Part shown: positions 1 to 9,058 of the stretch, piece after piece | How positions within the stretch are numbered: the stretch's first letter is position 1 | Layout of the letters: each line of letters starts with the position of its first letter | Assembly (NCBI GenBank): GCA_937892215.1 | Contig: CALAVE010000047.1 | Coordinates: forward strand, 1-32,737 | DNA from: an uncultured Porphyromonadaceae bacterium | GTDB lineage: Bacteria > Bacteroidota > Bacteroidia > Bacteroidales > Muribaculaceae | Length of the DNA: 32,737 nt | Direction: 5' to 3' | Translations under genes and position numbers: made by a program | The notes under the pieces: model-generated | What the model was told of the DNA's origin: nothing | Seen by the model: only the letters and a program-made list of their open reading frames with translations | The model's database searches: none

Positions 1-1039
1 CTAATGCCGTGTCTATATTGCCCACTATGTTATCCACATACTGCTCAGTGGCATACCCTTGCAGTGCGGAACTTGTAATAAATCCCGTGTCATTAGACAA
101 GTCGCTTACCTTAGTGGGCAACTCGCTCTTGTAGGCATATTCAAGCGCATCACCAGTTTTCATCACTTCCACCTCAACGTTCTCGCTCGGTGCGGTGCTT
201 GTGTAACACAATATCGTCACTATTGAGCCGTCTCCTCTCAGCAACACGTCCGAACCAACGGCACTCATCATGCTCAGACGGACATACTCAAAGTTGTTCG
301 TTTCCTCAATCACTCCGTTAAGCGAAACTTTCAGCCATACTTGACGCTCGTTGTTCAGAGCATTAACGATTGCCGCAACCATTTCGGGGGTCAGGTAATA
401 AGACCACTGCGAACCGTCATACGTCATAGGCAAGGTTGCTGTGTACCCCTTGTCCTCTTTGCCTTGCACGGCATTTCGGATAAGGCTGTCAATTACTGAG
501 CGTGGCTCAAACGTGGAGTCATTCGTGAGTTCCGAAGTCTTAGTGGGAATTGTAGGCTTGTTCTTCAAGTCGTTGTAACTGCCACTCTCTGCCACCCTTG
601 CGAACCTATCCGTGACGGAAAGGTTGAACCCCTCTCCGTATGCGGTGAACGTGGCTTTCTTGATGTTGCCGTATGCGGTGAATCCCGAACCTATAGTGTT
701 TACCGACACTTCCATCTTGTCTTGTGTCACCGCATCCACTCTCACTACCAAGTAAGCGTGTTTACCTGCGCTCAGAGCATCGCTGACAGCCGTAACTGTC
801 GCTTGGTCTATTGAGTATTCACCCGTTATGTCGTCATAGCCTAAGCCTCCCACATAGTCTTTCGTCTGCTTGTCGGGCATCTGCTCTTGCAACGTGTTAA
901 TGTCGTACTCATTCTGCTCCACCTGCGGACTGAGCCTCAGATTAAGGGCTTGCAAATCATCCGCAACACCGCTTATCCTCGTCCCCAGTCCACTGACTTC
1001 TGTCCGCATCGTTGACATCTGGTCTTCCAACGTATCGGC
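1..1039 (-). CDS. Tail fibre, part downstream of an in-frame TAG (partial)
   Basis: This reading frame is open from the TAG at 1040-1042 to the left edge of the window, in exactly the same frame as the gene at 1040-1561. The first residues (ADTLEDQMSTMRTEVSGLG) continue the heptad pattern of the upstream part. Further on come segments typical of phage tail fibres, such as NKPTIPTKTSELTNDSTF and ELPTKVSDLSNDTGFITSS. There is no separate start codon or leader at the junction, so I read it as the distal part of one tail fibre made by amber readthrough or suppression, or as the remnant of a gene broken by a nonsense mutation. The C-terminus lies outside the window. By position at the end of the tail operon it would lie at the tail tip and contact the host surface; this is inferred from context and motif style. 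Confidence 0.72.
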
Positions 1040-1561
1040 CTACCCCTCAACCTCCGCTATCTTCTCCGTATTCCGGCTTACTCGCTCGTTAAGGTCTATC
1101 AGGTCTCCTGCCTTGTCGATTATCTCCTGTACATCGTCCATCGCATCTATGACTTTTCGGCCGTCTGCGATAATCGTCTCAACATCGGCTATAACCTCTG
1201 CCGTGATGTCCTCGGCATAGTCACCCGCTCCTTCCACGAGTTCTATGTCAAGTGCGCTGGGTGTTACCGTCCTGTAATCTCCATCGGTGAAGTCGCTATC
1301 AGGGGCATAGTCGTAGTATTTAACTAACAATGTTCCCAACCCCAAGCGGTGGTTGTCAAGGAAACACTGTATCTGTGTCCGCTCATCGTTGGGTTTGCAA
1401 TTCTTGTACTCTCCGTTCTTGTATGTGCAGTCGTATTTTCGTGTGCCGCCCTCCACATAGAACCTCAGCATGAAGTCGTGGTCGGGCACGGCAATCTCCA
1501 CTCCGTTGATGAGGAATGTTACCGCACACCGTATATCCGATTCCCAGTTTACCTTTGTCAT
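1040..1561 (-). CDS. Tail fibre N-terminal part, ending at an in-frame TAG
   Basis: This 173-residue product starts MTKVNWESDIRCAVTFLING and ends IAEVEG before TAG. The first ~100 residues look like a small beta-rich domain of the kind that anchors fibres to a baseplate. The remainder (about 105-173) is a heptad-rich helix containing LNERVSRNTEKIAEVEG. The start overlaps the stop of the preceding gene in an ATGA, so translation is coupled. The helix continues without change of frame or style after the stop codon, which argues that the natural protein is longer. Either the product is a truncated fibre, or the TAG is read through. Function as tail fibre/baseplate-attached protein is inferred from position and composition; the family was not recognised exactly. 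Confidence 0.78.
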   Translation of the reverse strand: MTKVNWESDIRCAVTFLINGVEIAVPDHDFMLRFYVEGGTRKYDCTYKNGEYKNCKPNDERTQIQCFLDNHRLGLGTLLVKYYDYAPDSDFTDGDYRTVTPSALDIELVEGAGDYAEDITAEVIADVETIIADGRKVIDAMDDVQEIIDKAGDLIDLNERVSRNTEKIAEVEG

Positions 1562-1821
1562 TTTTCTGTCTTTTTCTTGGTTGTTCTCTTTGGTTTCACT
1601 ACCTCCGCCTTAATCTCCACCTTTACGCTGGCGAGTTCGGCTTTTAACTCGTCTATCTCGGTGAGAAGCCTGTCGTTCTCTTCTATAGCCCTGAGCAAGG
1701 CTTCGGATTTCTTCCGTGCCTGTTCCTGACTGCCGAGTGCTATCGCTCTGAGCGTTTTCGCTCTTATGCCTAAGCCGATACTAAGTATCAGCAATGCTGT
1801 TATCAGTATGTATTCCATCAT
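1558..1821 (-). CDS. Small single-pass membrane protein with coiled coil
   Basis: This 87-residue protein has an N-terminal hydrophobic helix (about residues 3-18, EYILITALLILSIGLG). A charged coiled coil follows (about 30-70) and then a very basic tail (KPKRTTKKKTEK). It overlaps both neighbours by ATGA junctions, so it is translated as part of the tail fibre operon. One membrane helix followed by a coiled coil is the general layout of inner-membrane spanins (Rz-like), and a basic C-terminus is common in holins, so a lysis role is possible. No recognised motif confirms either. It could equally be a fibre-associated or assembly protein. The second ATG (1818) would remove only one residue. Confidence 0.7.
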   Translation of the reverse strand: MMEYILITALLILSIGLGIRAKTLRAIALGSQEQARKKSEALLRAIEENDRLLTEIDELKAELASVKVEIKAEVVKPKRTTKKKTEK

Positions 1822-2669
1822 TCCGTAAAGTATATGTTTTTTGCTTGTCCTAATGTCCTAAGATTTTGCCATTCCGCCAAAGTACCTGCTATCTTGTCGT
1901 ACACAGTGCTATGGACTTTGATGTCTATCCTGTCGGTGTTCGCTGCGTTGTTGAGCAGGTATTCAAGGCTCTCGTAACTGATATTCGGGCAGGCGGACAA
2001 GTCCACGTTGACGCGGACATTCCTCAGGCGCACTTCCTCGAGTGCCGCGCAACGGCCGAAAACGGAGTTCGAGAAGTTGGTCTGCGTGGTTATGCTGTTG
2101 CAGTTGAACACCATGTCTATCACCCGCAGGCTTGTGCAGCCGTAGAATGCGTCAATCAGCGTCGTGGGTGTTACACCGCTTGTGCCGTAGTTGCCTTTTA
2201 TTACCTCCACGGCGGTATTGTTGCGGAACGCGTAGGTGTAACTCACACTTGATGCGCTGTTGTATATGCTTCGGTTCGGGATGTTCGTCCGGAACGTACA
2301 GTGGGCATACTTGCCACCCCGCATCGCGCCCATGAACTGGTTCGTCTGGTTATAGATTGTAACCGCTTGCGCATAGGTAATGTCTGTCAGCCCATTGAGC
2401 GAAAATAGCCCAGTGCTCTCATCGTACCCACCATAACTGCCGACTGCGTTTTTCCATAAATCAATGAACACTGCTTTTTTCGCTTCATCCACACTGTCTG
2501 CCGTTGCAAGGTTGCCGAGATTAGACTTGCGTAAATTACCGTCCCCATTAAACCCTATCGCGTAGAACGGATAAGTTGTATCTTCGGCAAGGCTGGTTAT
2601 GTCATCACCGTACGATTTTAATATTGTCGCAACTTGCGATGCTATTTCATTTAATTCTGCTGTTGTCAT
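1818..2669 (-). CDS. LRR-containing putative tail tip or receptor-binding protein
   Basis: This 283-residue protein has a polar helical N-terminus (about 1-110). From about residue 150 come BspA-like leucine-rich repeat units, visible as AFYGCTSLRVIDM and VFGRCAALEEVRLRNVRV and then a degenerate unit near SACPNISYESLEYLLNN. BspA-like repeats are used by Bacteroidetes and their phages for binding to proteins or surfaces. It lies between the giant tail tip protein and the small membrane protein, and its stop overlaps the next start. I infer a receptor-binding or fibre-tip role; the target is unknown. The start is 26 bases after the TAA of the upstream gene, with an A/T-rich leader and no Shine-Dalgarno sequence. 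Confidence 0.72.
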   Translation of the reverse strand: MTTAELNEIASQVATILKSYGDDITSLAEDTTYPFYAIGFNGDGNLRKSNLGNLATADSVDEAKKAVFIDLWKNAVGSYGGYDESTGLFSLNGLTDITYAQAVTIYNQTNQFMGAMRGGKYAHCTFRTNIPNRSIYNSASSVSYTYAFRNNTAVEVIKGNYGTSGVTPTTLIDAFYGCTSLRVIDMVFNCNSITTQTNFSNSVFGRCAALEEVRLRNVRVNVDLSACPNISYESLEYLLNNAANTDRIDIKVHSTVYDKIAGTLAEWQNLRTLGQAKNIYFTE

Positions 2670-2695
2670 ATCTTCTTCGTTTAATCGTTAATTTT

Positions 2696-5600
2696 TTATT
2701 CAACATCTTTATGCGCTTTTTTCGCCCCTTGCCACCATTCCCTGACTGGAGCAGTCCGTACCCCATTTGCGATACTGAACACATCATACACGCTGATTGC
2801 CACACTCAACCGGCATTTCTCATCCGCAGTCCCAGATATAATTACTCCGTTGTAGATAATATCAGAGTCTATTGTCGCTCCATTAAACCCAGTCTTAGCA
2901 AGTAACTCATCAACCGCATCACAAAACTCGCTATATCCTTCGGTATATTGCGTCCCTGTTGATGGGTCAATTTTGGGATATACTAATCCTACTGCATAGT
3001 AGTCAACCTCACTAATGGTTTCAATCTTTTCTCCAAACGAAGCGGTCACGATGTTTATATAAGCACTTTCTTCGTCATCATAAGTTAGTATATCGGTATT
3101 ATCGGGTTCTTCACCACTCGTAAACCACTTCCCATCACAGGCCGTAGCCGTTGCAATAACCTTGTCCGTCCCATTGATAACGTTGTAGGAGTCCATAACA
3201 AAATCCCCAGTAGCGTTTTTTTCTGATAGATACTGGTATATTGTAGTTGGTGTGTCGCTAATGCTCGGCTCTCCACTATTTGAAGTGTTTTCGTACACCG
3301 TATCACCGAATAGTGTCCCACCACCTGCAATAGCCTTTCTTATACCATTTGGTCCCAAGTCATACAAGAAATTACCATTGTTGTCATAGTATTTCAGCAC
3401 CGCATATCCGTTAGAGTCAAAACCAAAGACAATGTTAGGTTGTTCGGAATTTAGCCCAAATACTTTCATCAGACTCCCTGCGGCTTCTATGTGGGCATTA
3501 CCATCAGTGGGGTTGGTCATTAATCTGTTTACCACCAAGTTTTCACTAACTTCCGTGGTTTCTGCGTTAAGGGTTATTTTCTTATCCTCAATGTTGATGC
3601 CCGTATCGTTGAGTTGTAATCTGATTGATTCCGCAGTCTGCTCTATCAGCGAACTGCTCGGCACATAGAAATTCACCCCCGACAAATACATATCGTTGTC
3701 TGGAACGAACTCCAACACTGAACCACTATGCCACTCATATTCCCTCGTGACTTTAGTCCACTCTTGCGAACTTAACTCAATGGTTTCATCAACGCCACAA
3801 CAACTTACCGTCAAAGATTGCCCGCCATCAGTCCGAGCCCAGAACGACAACGTAACCTTTGCATGGTCTTCCGGCTTGTTTATCATATAGTCCTCAGAAT
3901 AACTCGTTCTCTGCGTTGTGTGGAGCGTAAGCCTACCATAGACATCTTCAATCTTGAACGATGGTTTTGATGAAAGGACTATGTTGTTACCATTAAACCA
4001 TATCATATCAATATCTTCAACATCACCCCTATACGCAACTCCTGCCGTGTCATTTGCTATTTCCCAAAAACCAATTCCCTCAGAGAAATCTCCGTTCTGT
4101 AACATCTGGATTCCACCTTGCACCGTACTGCTCACACGGTCTTCAAGGATGTTGAACTTCACCCCGATGTCGTCACCGTTATGCAACACAAACTTGCCTT
4201 TCAGATAGGCATTGTCAGAATATAAACCATACCCCTGCGGCTGCTCCTCCCCGAAATAGGTGTCGTATATATCGTCAAGGCTACCCAGTCTGGCACGCAA
4301 ACAACCGTAAAAGTTCTTTGTCTGCACCTTGTCAAGGACGTTTATCATGGGCTTGCCATTGTCCCCCTCGGATGCGCTGAGAACTATAATGCCTTGTCGT
4401 GACGTGTCGGTGGCGTTACCCATTTGCACGCATTCGTCACCGGCTTCTGGTATCTCATCGGCAAACTCACTCGCATTAACGAGCACTCCTTTGCCATCAT
4501 CTGTTAGCCCGGACACTTCCACCCAATAACTTTTTAGGTTTCTGCCGTTGAATGTGGCACAGCGCAACAAGTCTCCTGCTACAAATTCATTCCCATTCTC
4601 AAAAGTTATGGAATAAACGCCATTATCTTCCGACACTTCCTTAATCTTGCCGTTTGCGGGGCTGATGACTACCGTACCTCCCGTGGAACGTACTTTGTCT
4701 ATAAGCAACTCCATTATTCGCATGGTCTGCCTGACGGTCAACTTATCCACGTCAAGGGTTGATACCCCATCAACATCTTGTTTTAAGATGTAACCTGAAC
4801 CGAAAAGACCCGCAATCGCTTCACCTGAGTTGCGGACTATATCCGCTATCAGTGTCGGTGTGGTGACACTCTTGCGCATTTTAGCCGCATCTCCCTCGTG
4901 TAACCAATTTCCACTATCGTCTTGCAGTATTGCGGCTCCTGTAAAACCAGCAGCGTAAGGCCCTCCAGTGACACCCTTGCTGAACTGGATTTGCTCGTTT
5001 GCGGTGTCCTCTTTGATTTTGGATATGAAACGTTTCTCTCCCTCAGTTTGCAAAAGCTGGAGAAACATTGAATTGTATGCCGAAGACGAACCCGCTGAGC
5101 CGGAACTGAAAATACTCCCATAGATGCGGTCGATGGATGTCTGTATCTTCTGCGTTGTTGATTGCTCTATATCGGAATTAAGTGTTACTTCAACGTGCGG
5201 TGTCTCATCTTCTCCTAAAGTGATTGAGACCTGCTCAATGGTGATATTTATTATTGGGAGTGGGTCTAAGATATTGTCGCTTTGGGGTATGCCCCTAAAT
5301 GCGAAACGCATACCGGAATACAATCTCCAATATATGCTCTTGGTTATATCTCCGTTCTTTTCGCATTTATCTATGTCTCGTTGCAGATAGACGTTATCAA
5401 CCATCGGCATATAGGTAAACTTGGTTTCACTGTTGTCTGCAAGATATTCTGTAGCGGCTTCCAAAAGGCGCACCTCTGCCATTCGGATATACGCATCCGG
5501 TAAGTTAATTCCTGTTACGACAAATCTATCTCCCGGCAAAATCTTGTTGTTCTCACTTGGGAAATATGCCCCAAGACTCTCGTCATTCGCACGTTTACAC

Positions 5601-7807
5601 TGTAACTCATAGCACTTTTTCCCATTTACAACTGCTTTCTTCGTCTCGCTAAGGTCAACGCTGAAATCACGCCCCATGCACTGCCCACTCATCATGGAAA
5701 TAACCATTTCCTCATCGTTAAGTGGCTCCATTGCGGTGAAATCCACTCCGAAGTCTTTGACAAACAGGGTGAATGGGGTGTTCAGATATGTGTTCTCAGC
5801 CTCGTATGGTTTCCAGATTATATTCGCTTTTGTGTTTTCGCTGTCTGTCACAATGAGTTTATGCGTGCAAGAGTAGGGTAGGGCTTTCTCATTGTTGGTG
5901 CCAACAAGCGACAATCTGAGCGTACACTCTATATGGCTTCGCTCTGATACCTCTATCCGGTCGTTGTTCCAAGCTCCCTCTCCACTCGCGAAATTGGGTA
6001 TTGTGATGTCGAAAGTCTGCGTCTCGTAGTCGCTGTCGGCCGGCTTATCTTTGCTCGATATTAGCGTTTTCGTCTGACTGTATCTACAGACTTCCGTAAT
6101 CGCATTGTCCCTGTTTCTAATGGCATTTATAATAATGCTAATTCCGAGTGAAACTCGTGCGTAAGGTGTGCTCGTCTGAGTTTTCTTCTTGTACTGGAAT
6201 TTCACCTCACCTGCCCATCGGATTTGCGTTGTGGTTATTCCGTAGATATATGAGCCTGGGTCCTGCACGTCGTCTATCGAGAATAAAGTCCCGGTATAAG
6301 AGTCCCCTAAGCGGATATTTGCGCTGTTCAATGTGCGTGTGAATGCGCTTACCTCGGTCTCGACTTTTACAGATGTTGTGTCAATCTCACCGTCTTCCGG
6401 GGAAATGCCATCTCCATAGTTGCACAGAGGTCCGACATCAAGTAGCTCGTCAATCCTCTCATCGTCACCGTATAGGGGAAATGCTCCTTGCCCCTTATTC
6501 CTGTCTTGGTCAGGGATGTTATTCGCCCTTAATTGCTTATATGTACCCTCTTTTATAGTGGGGTATATCTCAGGTAATTCGCTATCGCTCCCATCCCACT
6601 TTGCGCTGGCTTCTCTAATACCCTCTGCGCAACGTGCGGCATCATCGTCCTTGTCAATGTAAGCATCATTGCTATCGCCTAACACATGCCGCAAATTATG
6701 TATGCCATCTGTGGCGTAATGACCTGTCGGGGTTACACCGTCTGCCTCATAATCATATATTTTATCTCGGGCTTCGTTGCCATCCTTCTTGTTCTTATAT
6801 TCGTCCGCAGGTTTTTTTTCAGCCGTTCCGTCATAGGGGAGAAACGTTTGGGGTAGTTGCAAGTTTGAGACAAACATTGTCTGAGGTAACGCATAATTCT
6901 TGTTATAGTAGCGGTAGGGCATGTTTTTGGTACTGCCCATAGCCCTCAATCTTGTGACTATCTGCTGCTCACTGTTCGCCACCCTCTTTATTTGGAACAG
7001 ACCTCTACCATCGTCACCTTCGCTGTTGTTCCCTTTCCCATAGCCGAAATAGAACAAATCCCCATCCCCATCCACATCCGTGAGATTGCCTATTATTAAA
7101 TCCGACAACTCCGAGTAGGTCGATGTCAGTTCGCTCACATCGCCTATTATTATGTTTCTCCCTCGTACCACATAGTCAAGTTTGAATGTGTTGTTAATCT
7201 CAGCCAGTGCCTGGCTTGCCGTCCACGCATTAAGCGAAACTATCTTGTCGTCGGAATGGCACTTGGAATCGTCCATATAAATCTTCCACTTGCTGTTTGT
7301 GCCATCATAAGGCAATCCATCAGTAGTACCATATAACCGCACAAGGTTTGCGAGTATGCAGTCAGCGAGTACTCTTGCCGGACAATAATACTTCGTCTCT
7401 CCCTGATATTCAAATGTGGTTTCAAAGCAATCTAACGTGAAATTGTTACTGCCGGTATAGTTGGTCCCATAAGCGGCACTATGTTCTGCGCTGGTGAGTA
7501 CCACATCAAGCATTTCGCAACGGGTCAAATCATCGGCCGCGCTATTAAGTTTCACATCCTCATACGAGAATGCGTCTCCAGCCTCGTAATACTTCGCGTT
7601 CTGAACACAAGTCGGGATGTAATTCAGTGTAAAGGTCTCGCCCCTGAACACGCAGTAGTCCCCAATCTCAAATGGGATTGGTAGCGCAGACTGCACAGAG
7701 AATATTATGGACTGTTCTCCCATAAACCTGTCACGGAAAGTCCATTTCTCAACTTCACACCGGACTCGTTCACCGCCTCTCGCTAATATTTGTAACACTT
7801 TGTTCAT
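2696..7807 (-). CDS. Giant tail tip/baseplate hub protein with jelly-roll-like domain
   Basis: This 1703-residue protein directly follows the Dit-like gene (ATGA overlap), where siphophages encode the tail-associated lysin or central hub protein. The N-terminal ~250 residues resemble hub-type domains (LDYVVRGRNIIIGDVSEL). A middle section holds many beta-rich segments. Around 1230-1390 is a carbohydrate-binding-like jelly roll, with LQNGDFSEGIGFWEIAN at its start and LSFWARTDGGQSLTVS within. A helical linker near 1385-1430 (LIEQTAESIRLQLND) follows, then a short repetitive fibre-like tail (DNNGNFLYDLGPNGI). No peptidase or muramidase catalytic motif was found. The role in host-surface contact and tail-tip assembly is inferred from position, length and the jelly-roll segment. 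Confidence 0.8.
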   Translation of the reverse strand: MNKVLQILARGGERVRCEVEKWTFRDRFMGEQSIIFSVQSALPIPFEIGDYCVFRGETFTLNYIPTCVQNAKYYEAGDAFSYEDVKLNSAADDLTRCEMLDVVLTSAEHSAAYGTNYTGSNNFTLDCFETTFEYQGETKYYCPARVLADCILANLVRLYGTTDGLPYDGTNSKWKIYMDDSKCHSDDKIVSLNAWTASQALAEINNTFKLDYVVRGRNIIIGDVSELTSTYSELSDLIIGNLTDVDGDGDLFYFGYGKGNNSEGDDGRGLFQIKRVANSEQQIVTRLRAMGSTKNMPYRYYNKNYALPQTMFVSNLQLPQTFLPYDGTAEKKPADEYKNKKDGNEARDKIYDYEADGVTPTGHYATDGIHNLRHVLGDSNDAYIDKDDDAARCAEGIREASAKWDGSDSELPEIYPTIKEGTYKQLRANNIPDQDRNKGQGAFPLYGDDERIDELLDVGPLCNYGDGISPEDGEIDTTSVKVETEVSAFTRTLNSANIRLGDSYTGTLFSIDDVQDPGSYIYGITTTQIRWAGEVKFQYKKKTQTSTPYARVSLGISIIINAIRNRDNAITEVCRYSQTKTLISSKDKPADSDYETQTFDITIPNFASGEGAWNNDRIEVSERSHIECTLRLSLVGTNNEKALPYSCTHKLIVTDSENTKANIIWKPYEAENTYLNTPFTLFVKDFGVDFTAMEPLNDEEMVISMMSGQCMGRDFSVDLSETKKAVVNGKKCYELQCKRANDESLGAYFPSENNKILPGDRFVVTGINLPDAYIRMAEVRLLEAATEYLADNSETKFTYMPMVDNVYLQRDIDKCEKNGDITKSIYWRLYSGMRFAFRGIPQSDNILDPLPIINITIEQVSITLGEDETPHVEVTLNSDIEQSTTQKIQTSIDRIYGSIFSSGSAGSSSAYNSMFLQLLQTEGEKRFISKIKEDTANEQIQFSKGVTGGPYAAGFTGAAILQDDSGNWLHEGDAAKMRKSVTTPTLIADIVRNSGEAIAGLFGSGYILKQDVDGVSTLDVDKLTVRQTMRIMELLIDKVRSTGGTVVISPANGKIKEVSEDNGVYSITFENGNEFVAGDLLRCATFNGRNLKSYWVEVSGLTDDGKGVLVNASEFADEIPEAGDECVQMGNATDTSRQGIIVLSASEGDNGKPMINVLDKVQTKNFYGCLRARLGSLDDIYDTYFGEEQPQGYGLYSDNAYLKGKFVLHNGDDIGVKFNILEDRVSSTVQGGIQMLQNGDFSEGIGFWEIANDTAGVAYRGDVEDIDMIWFNGNNIVLSSKPSFKIEDVYGRLTLHTTQRTSYSEDYMINKPEDHAKVTLSFWARTDGGQSLTVSCCGVDETIELSSQEWTKVTREYEWHSGSVLEFVPDNDMYLSGVNFYVPSSSLIEQTAESIRLQLNDTGINIEDKKITLNAETTEVSENLVVNRLMTNPTDGNAHIEAAGSLMKVFGLNSEQPNIVFGFDSNGYAVLKYYDNNGNFLYDLGPNGIRKAIAGGGTLFGDTVYENTSNSGEPSISDTPTTIYQYLSEKNATGDFVMDSYNVINGTDKVIATATACDGKWFTSGEEPDNTDILTYDDEESAYINIVTASFGEKIETISEVDYYAVGLVYPKIDPSTGTQYTEGYSEFCDAVDELLAKTGFNGATIDSDIIYNGVIISGTADEKCRLSVAISVYDVFSIANGVRTAPVREWWQGAKKAHKDVE

Positions 7808-8373
7808 ACAATTGCCAAGTTTGTTATTCGCTGTTCGCTGTCATAGGTGGGAGCGACATCTGTAACGGGGTCATATATGGTGAATGTGACGTGGAAAATG
7901 GCTAATGCTTCGTCTGCCCCATTCTCCAGATAATAATCTTGCACATCGCTCTTGGTCGCAACTACGTCTTTACGGCCTGTCCGAGTGTATTCTTCATAAA
8001 CAAATAAACGTGCGCCATCTGATTGAGTATTGATTAATACACCCGACTGATTGCGCTGGGGAGCACCATTACGCCCGAATAAAAAGCCTAAAAAACTCTT
8101 TATGTTTGTGTGCAAATCTTCGTCTGTACCGGCATACCCGAATTCCACATCAATCTCGTATTCCTTAAACCTTTGTGCCGGTGGGACATAGACATCAAGC
8201 CCATCACTCCCTTTCCAATCTCTTGACGCTGGTTGCTTTATTTCGGGGAACAGTTTGAAAGGAATTTCTTTGCACACGATGCCCCATGTCTCGTATGAGT
8301 CAAAGACTTCTCCCTTTGCGTATGTGTCTCCATCATACGTTGATTGCTGTATGTAAAATCGGTAATATCCCAT
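7804..8373 (-). CDS. Distal tail (Dit-like) protein
   Basis: This 189-residue protein starts MGYYRFYIQQSTYDGDTYAKG at 8373. A longer in-frame extension upstream would run through the promoter, so this ATG is chosen. It sits between the moron island that follows the tape measure gene and the tail tip gene, the normal place of the distal tail protein that joins the tail tube to the tip. The sequence is beta-rich with EYEIDVEFGYAG in the middle, and the fold assignment rests mainly on synteny. Its stop overlaps the start of the tail tip gene. A perfect Bacteroides-type promoter lies 25 bases upstream, so transcription of the tail tip and fibre genes restarts here after the moron island. Confidence 0.68.
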   Translation of the reverse strand: MGYYRFYIQQSTYDGDTYAKGEVFDSYETWGIVCKEIPFKLFPEIKQPASRDWKGSDGLDVYVPPAQRFKEYEIDVEFGYAGTDEDLHTNIKSFLGFLFGRNGAPQRNQSGVLINTQSDGARLFVYEEYTRTGRKDVVATKSDVQDYYLENGADEALAIFHVTFTIYDPVTDVAPTYDSEQRITNLAIV

Positions 8374-8397
8374 TTTTTGAGTGTGTTTTTCAATTAA

Positions 8398-8429
8398 CAA
8401 AGTTAGTGTTTTGCTGTTAAATATGCAAA
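8398..8429 (-). promoter_or_regulatory. Bacteroides-type promoter for the Dit/tail tip operon
   Basis: On the minus strand a TTTG (-33 element, 8426-8429) is followed after exactly 20 bases by TAACTTTG (-7 element, 8398-8405). This is a full match to the Bacteroidetes primary sigma factor consensus TTTG-N19-21-TAnnTTTG. Transcription would start near 8391, leaving a short leader before the ATG at 8373. It lies back to back with the rightward moron promoter. Confidence 0.8.
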
Positions 8430-8453
8430 GATTTACATAAAACTTTGTATATT

Positions 8454-8485
8454 TTTGTTTCGTTTGCAAAAATGTACTAATTTTG
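8454..8485 (+). promoter_or_regulatory. Bacteroides-type promoter for the rightward moron gene
   Basis: TTTG at 8454-8457, a 20-base spacer and TAATTTTG at 8478-8485 match the Bacteroidetes consensus fully. The predicted start of transcription falls at or within a few bases of the ATG at 8491, so the mRNA would be leaderless or nearly so. Confidence 0.68.
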
Positions 8486-8490
8486 TGCCA

Positions 8491-8979
8491 ATGAGTATTT
8501 CCGAAATAAATAGGATTTTGAAGACTGAGGCTGTTAGGCTCGGCCTATGCGATAAGTGGCGAGATGAAGTCTGGGGAAAAGAATTAGACCTCAACCGACT
8601 TGCTGAACTTTATTTTAAGGGTAGCGATTTCGTCATAGAGCACCATTATCCCTCTAACGCCTCAATAAAGGCGTTGTTTGAGCGGGATTTCCTCAGACAA
8701 AAAGGGATATTGGTAGATGATAAATGGTCGCTTTTGAACCCCACGTTTGCTATGGTCTTGGGTAAGTCTGAATCAAAAATCAGGCTTAATGCCTATAAGG
8801 TTTCACAAATCTATGTTAGGGACGACTCCCATATCGAAATAACGGCACGCCATCATTCTCATGCTATAGTGCATTTGTATGAGAATGCTGCTGCTGAAGT
8901 CTCAGTCAGCGACAATGCTACCGTAAGGGTATTAAACCATGCAAAAAACACAGATACAATTTATAAGAGGAAAACTTGA
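8491..8979 (+). CDS. Moron gene, unknown function, beta-helix-like C-terminus
   Basis: This 162-residue protein is the only rightward gene within the leftward tail cluster. The ATG at 8491 (MSISEINRILKTEAVRLGLC) is chosen because the longer frame would begin inside the promoter. The N-terminal ~90 residues are helical and charged. The C-terminal part (about 95-155) has short regular beta strands (SQIYVRDDSHIEITARHH, AEVSVSDNATVRVLNHA), suggesting a small beta-helix. I recall similar proteins in Bacteroides genomes and phages, without known function. Opposite orientation, own promoter and position between tape measure and Dit genes mark it as a moron that could be expressed from a prophage. 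It ends 65 bases before the stop of the converging moron. Confidence 0.72.
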   Translation: MSISEINRILKTEAVRLGLCDKWRDEVWGKELDLNRLAELYFKGSDFVIEHHYPSNASIKALFERDFLRQKGILVDDKWSLLNPTFAMVLGKSESKIRLNAYKVSQIYVRDDSHIEITARHHSHAIVHLYENAAAEVSVSDNATVRVLNHAKNTDTIYKRKT

Positions 8980-9025
8980 TTTTTATTCATAATTTGAGGC
9001 ATACTACCTGTTGTGAAACCCGTAG

Positions 9026-9058
9026 TAAAAAGCGAGAGCCTTTCTTAGGGCTCTCGCT
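9026..9058 (-). terminator. Intrinsic terminator of the leftward moron gene
   Basis: A perfect 10-bp stem (9031-9040 pairing with 9049-9058, AGCGAGAGCC / GGCTCTCGCT) encloses an 8-base loop. On the minus strand it is followed by TTTT (9030-9027). The stop codon of the moron gene (9045-9047) lies inside the loop, so the hairpin overlaps the end of the coding sequence. The plus-strand side has no T tract. Confidence 0.85.

Noticed and set aside
870..2905. Plus-strand frames opposite the tail fibre, LRR and tail tip genes
   Set aside because: Each is contained in the antisense of a clearly coding leftward gene, with no leader signals.
8374..8490. Translation starts at 8469 (minus) and 8455 (plus) for the Dit-like and moron genes
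   Set aside because: Both would begin inside promoter elements; the later ATGs at 8373 and 8491 agree with promoters and protein style.
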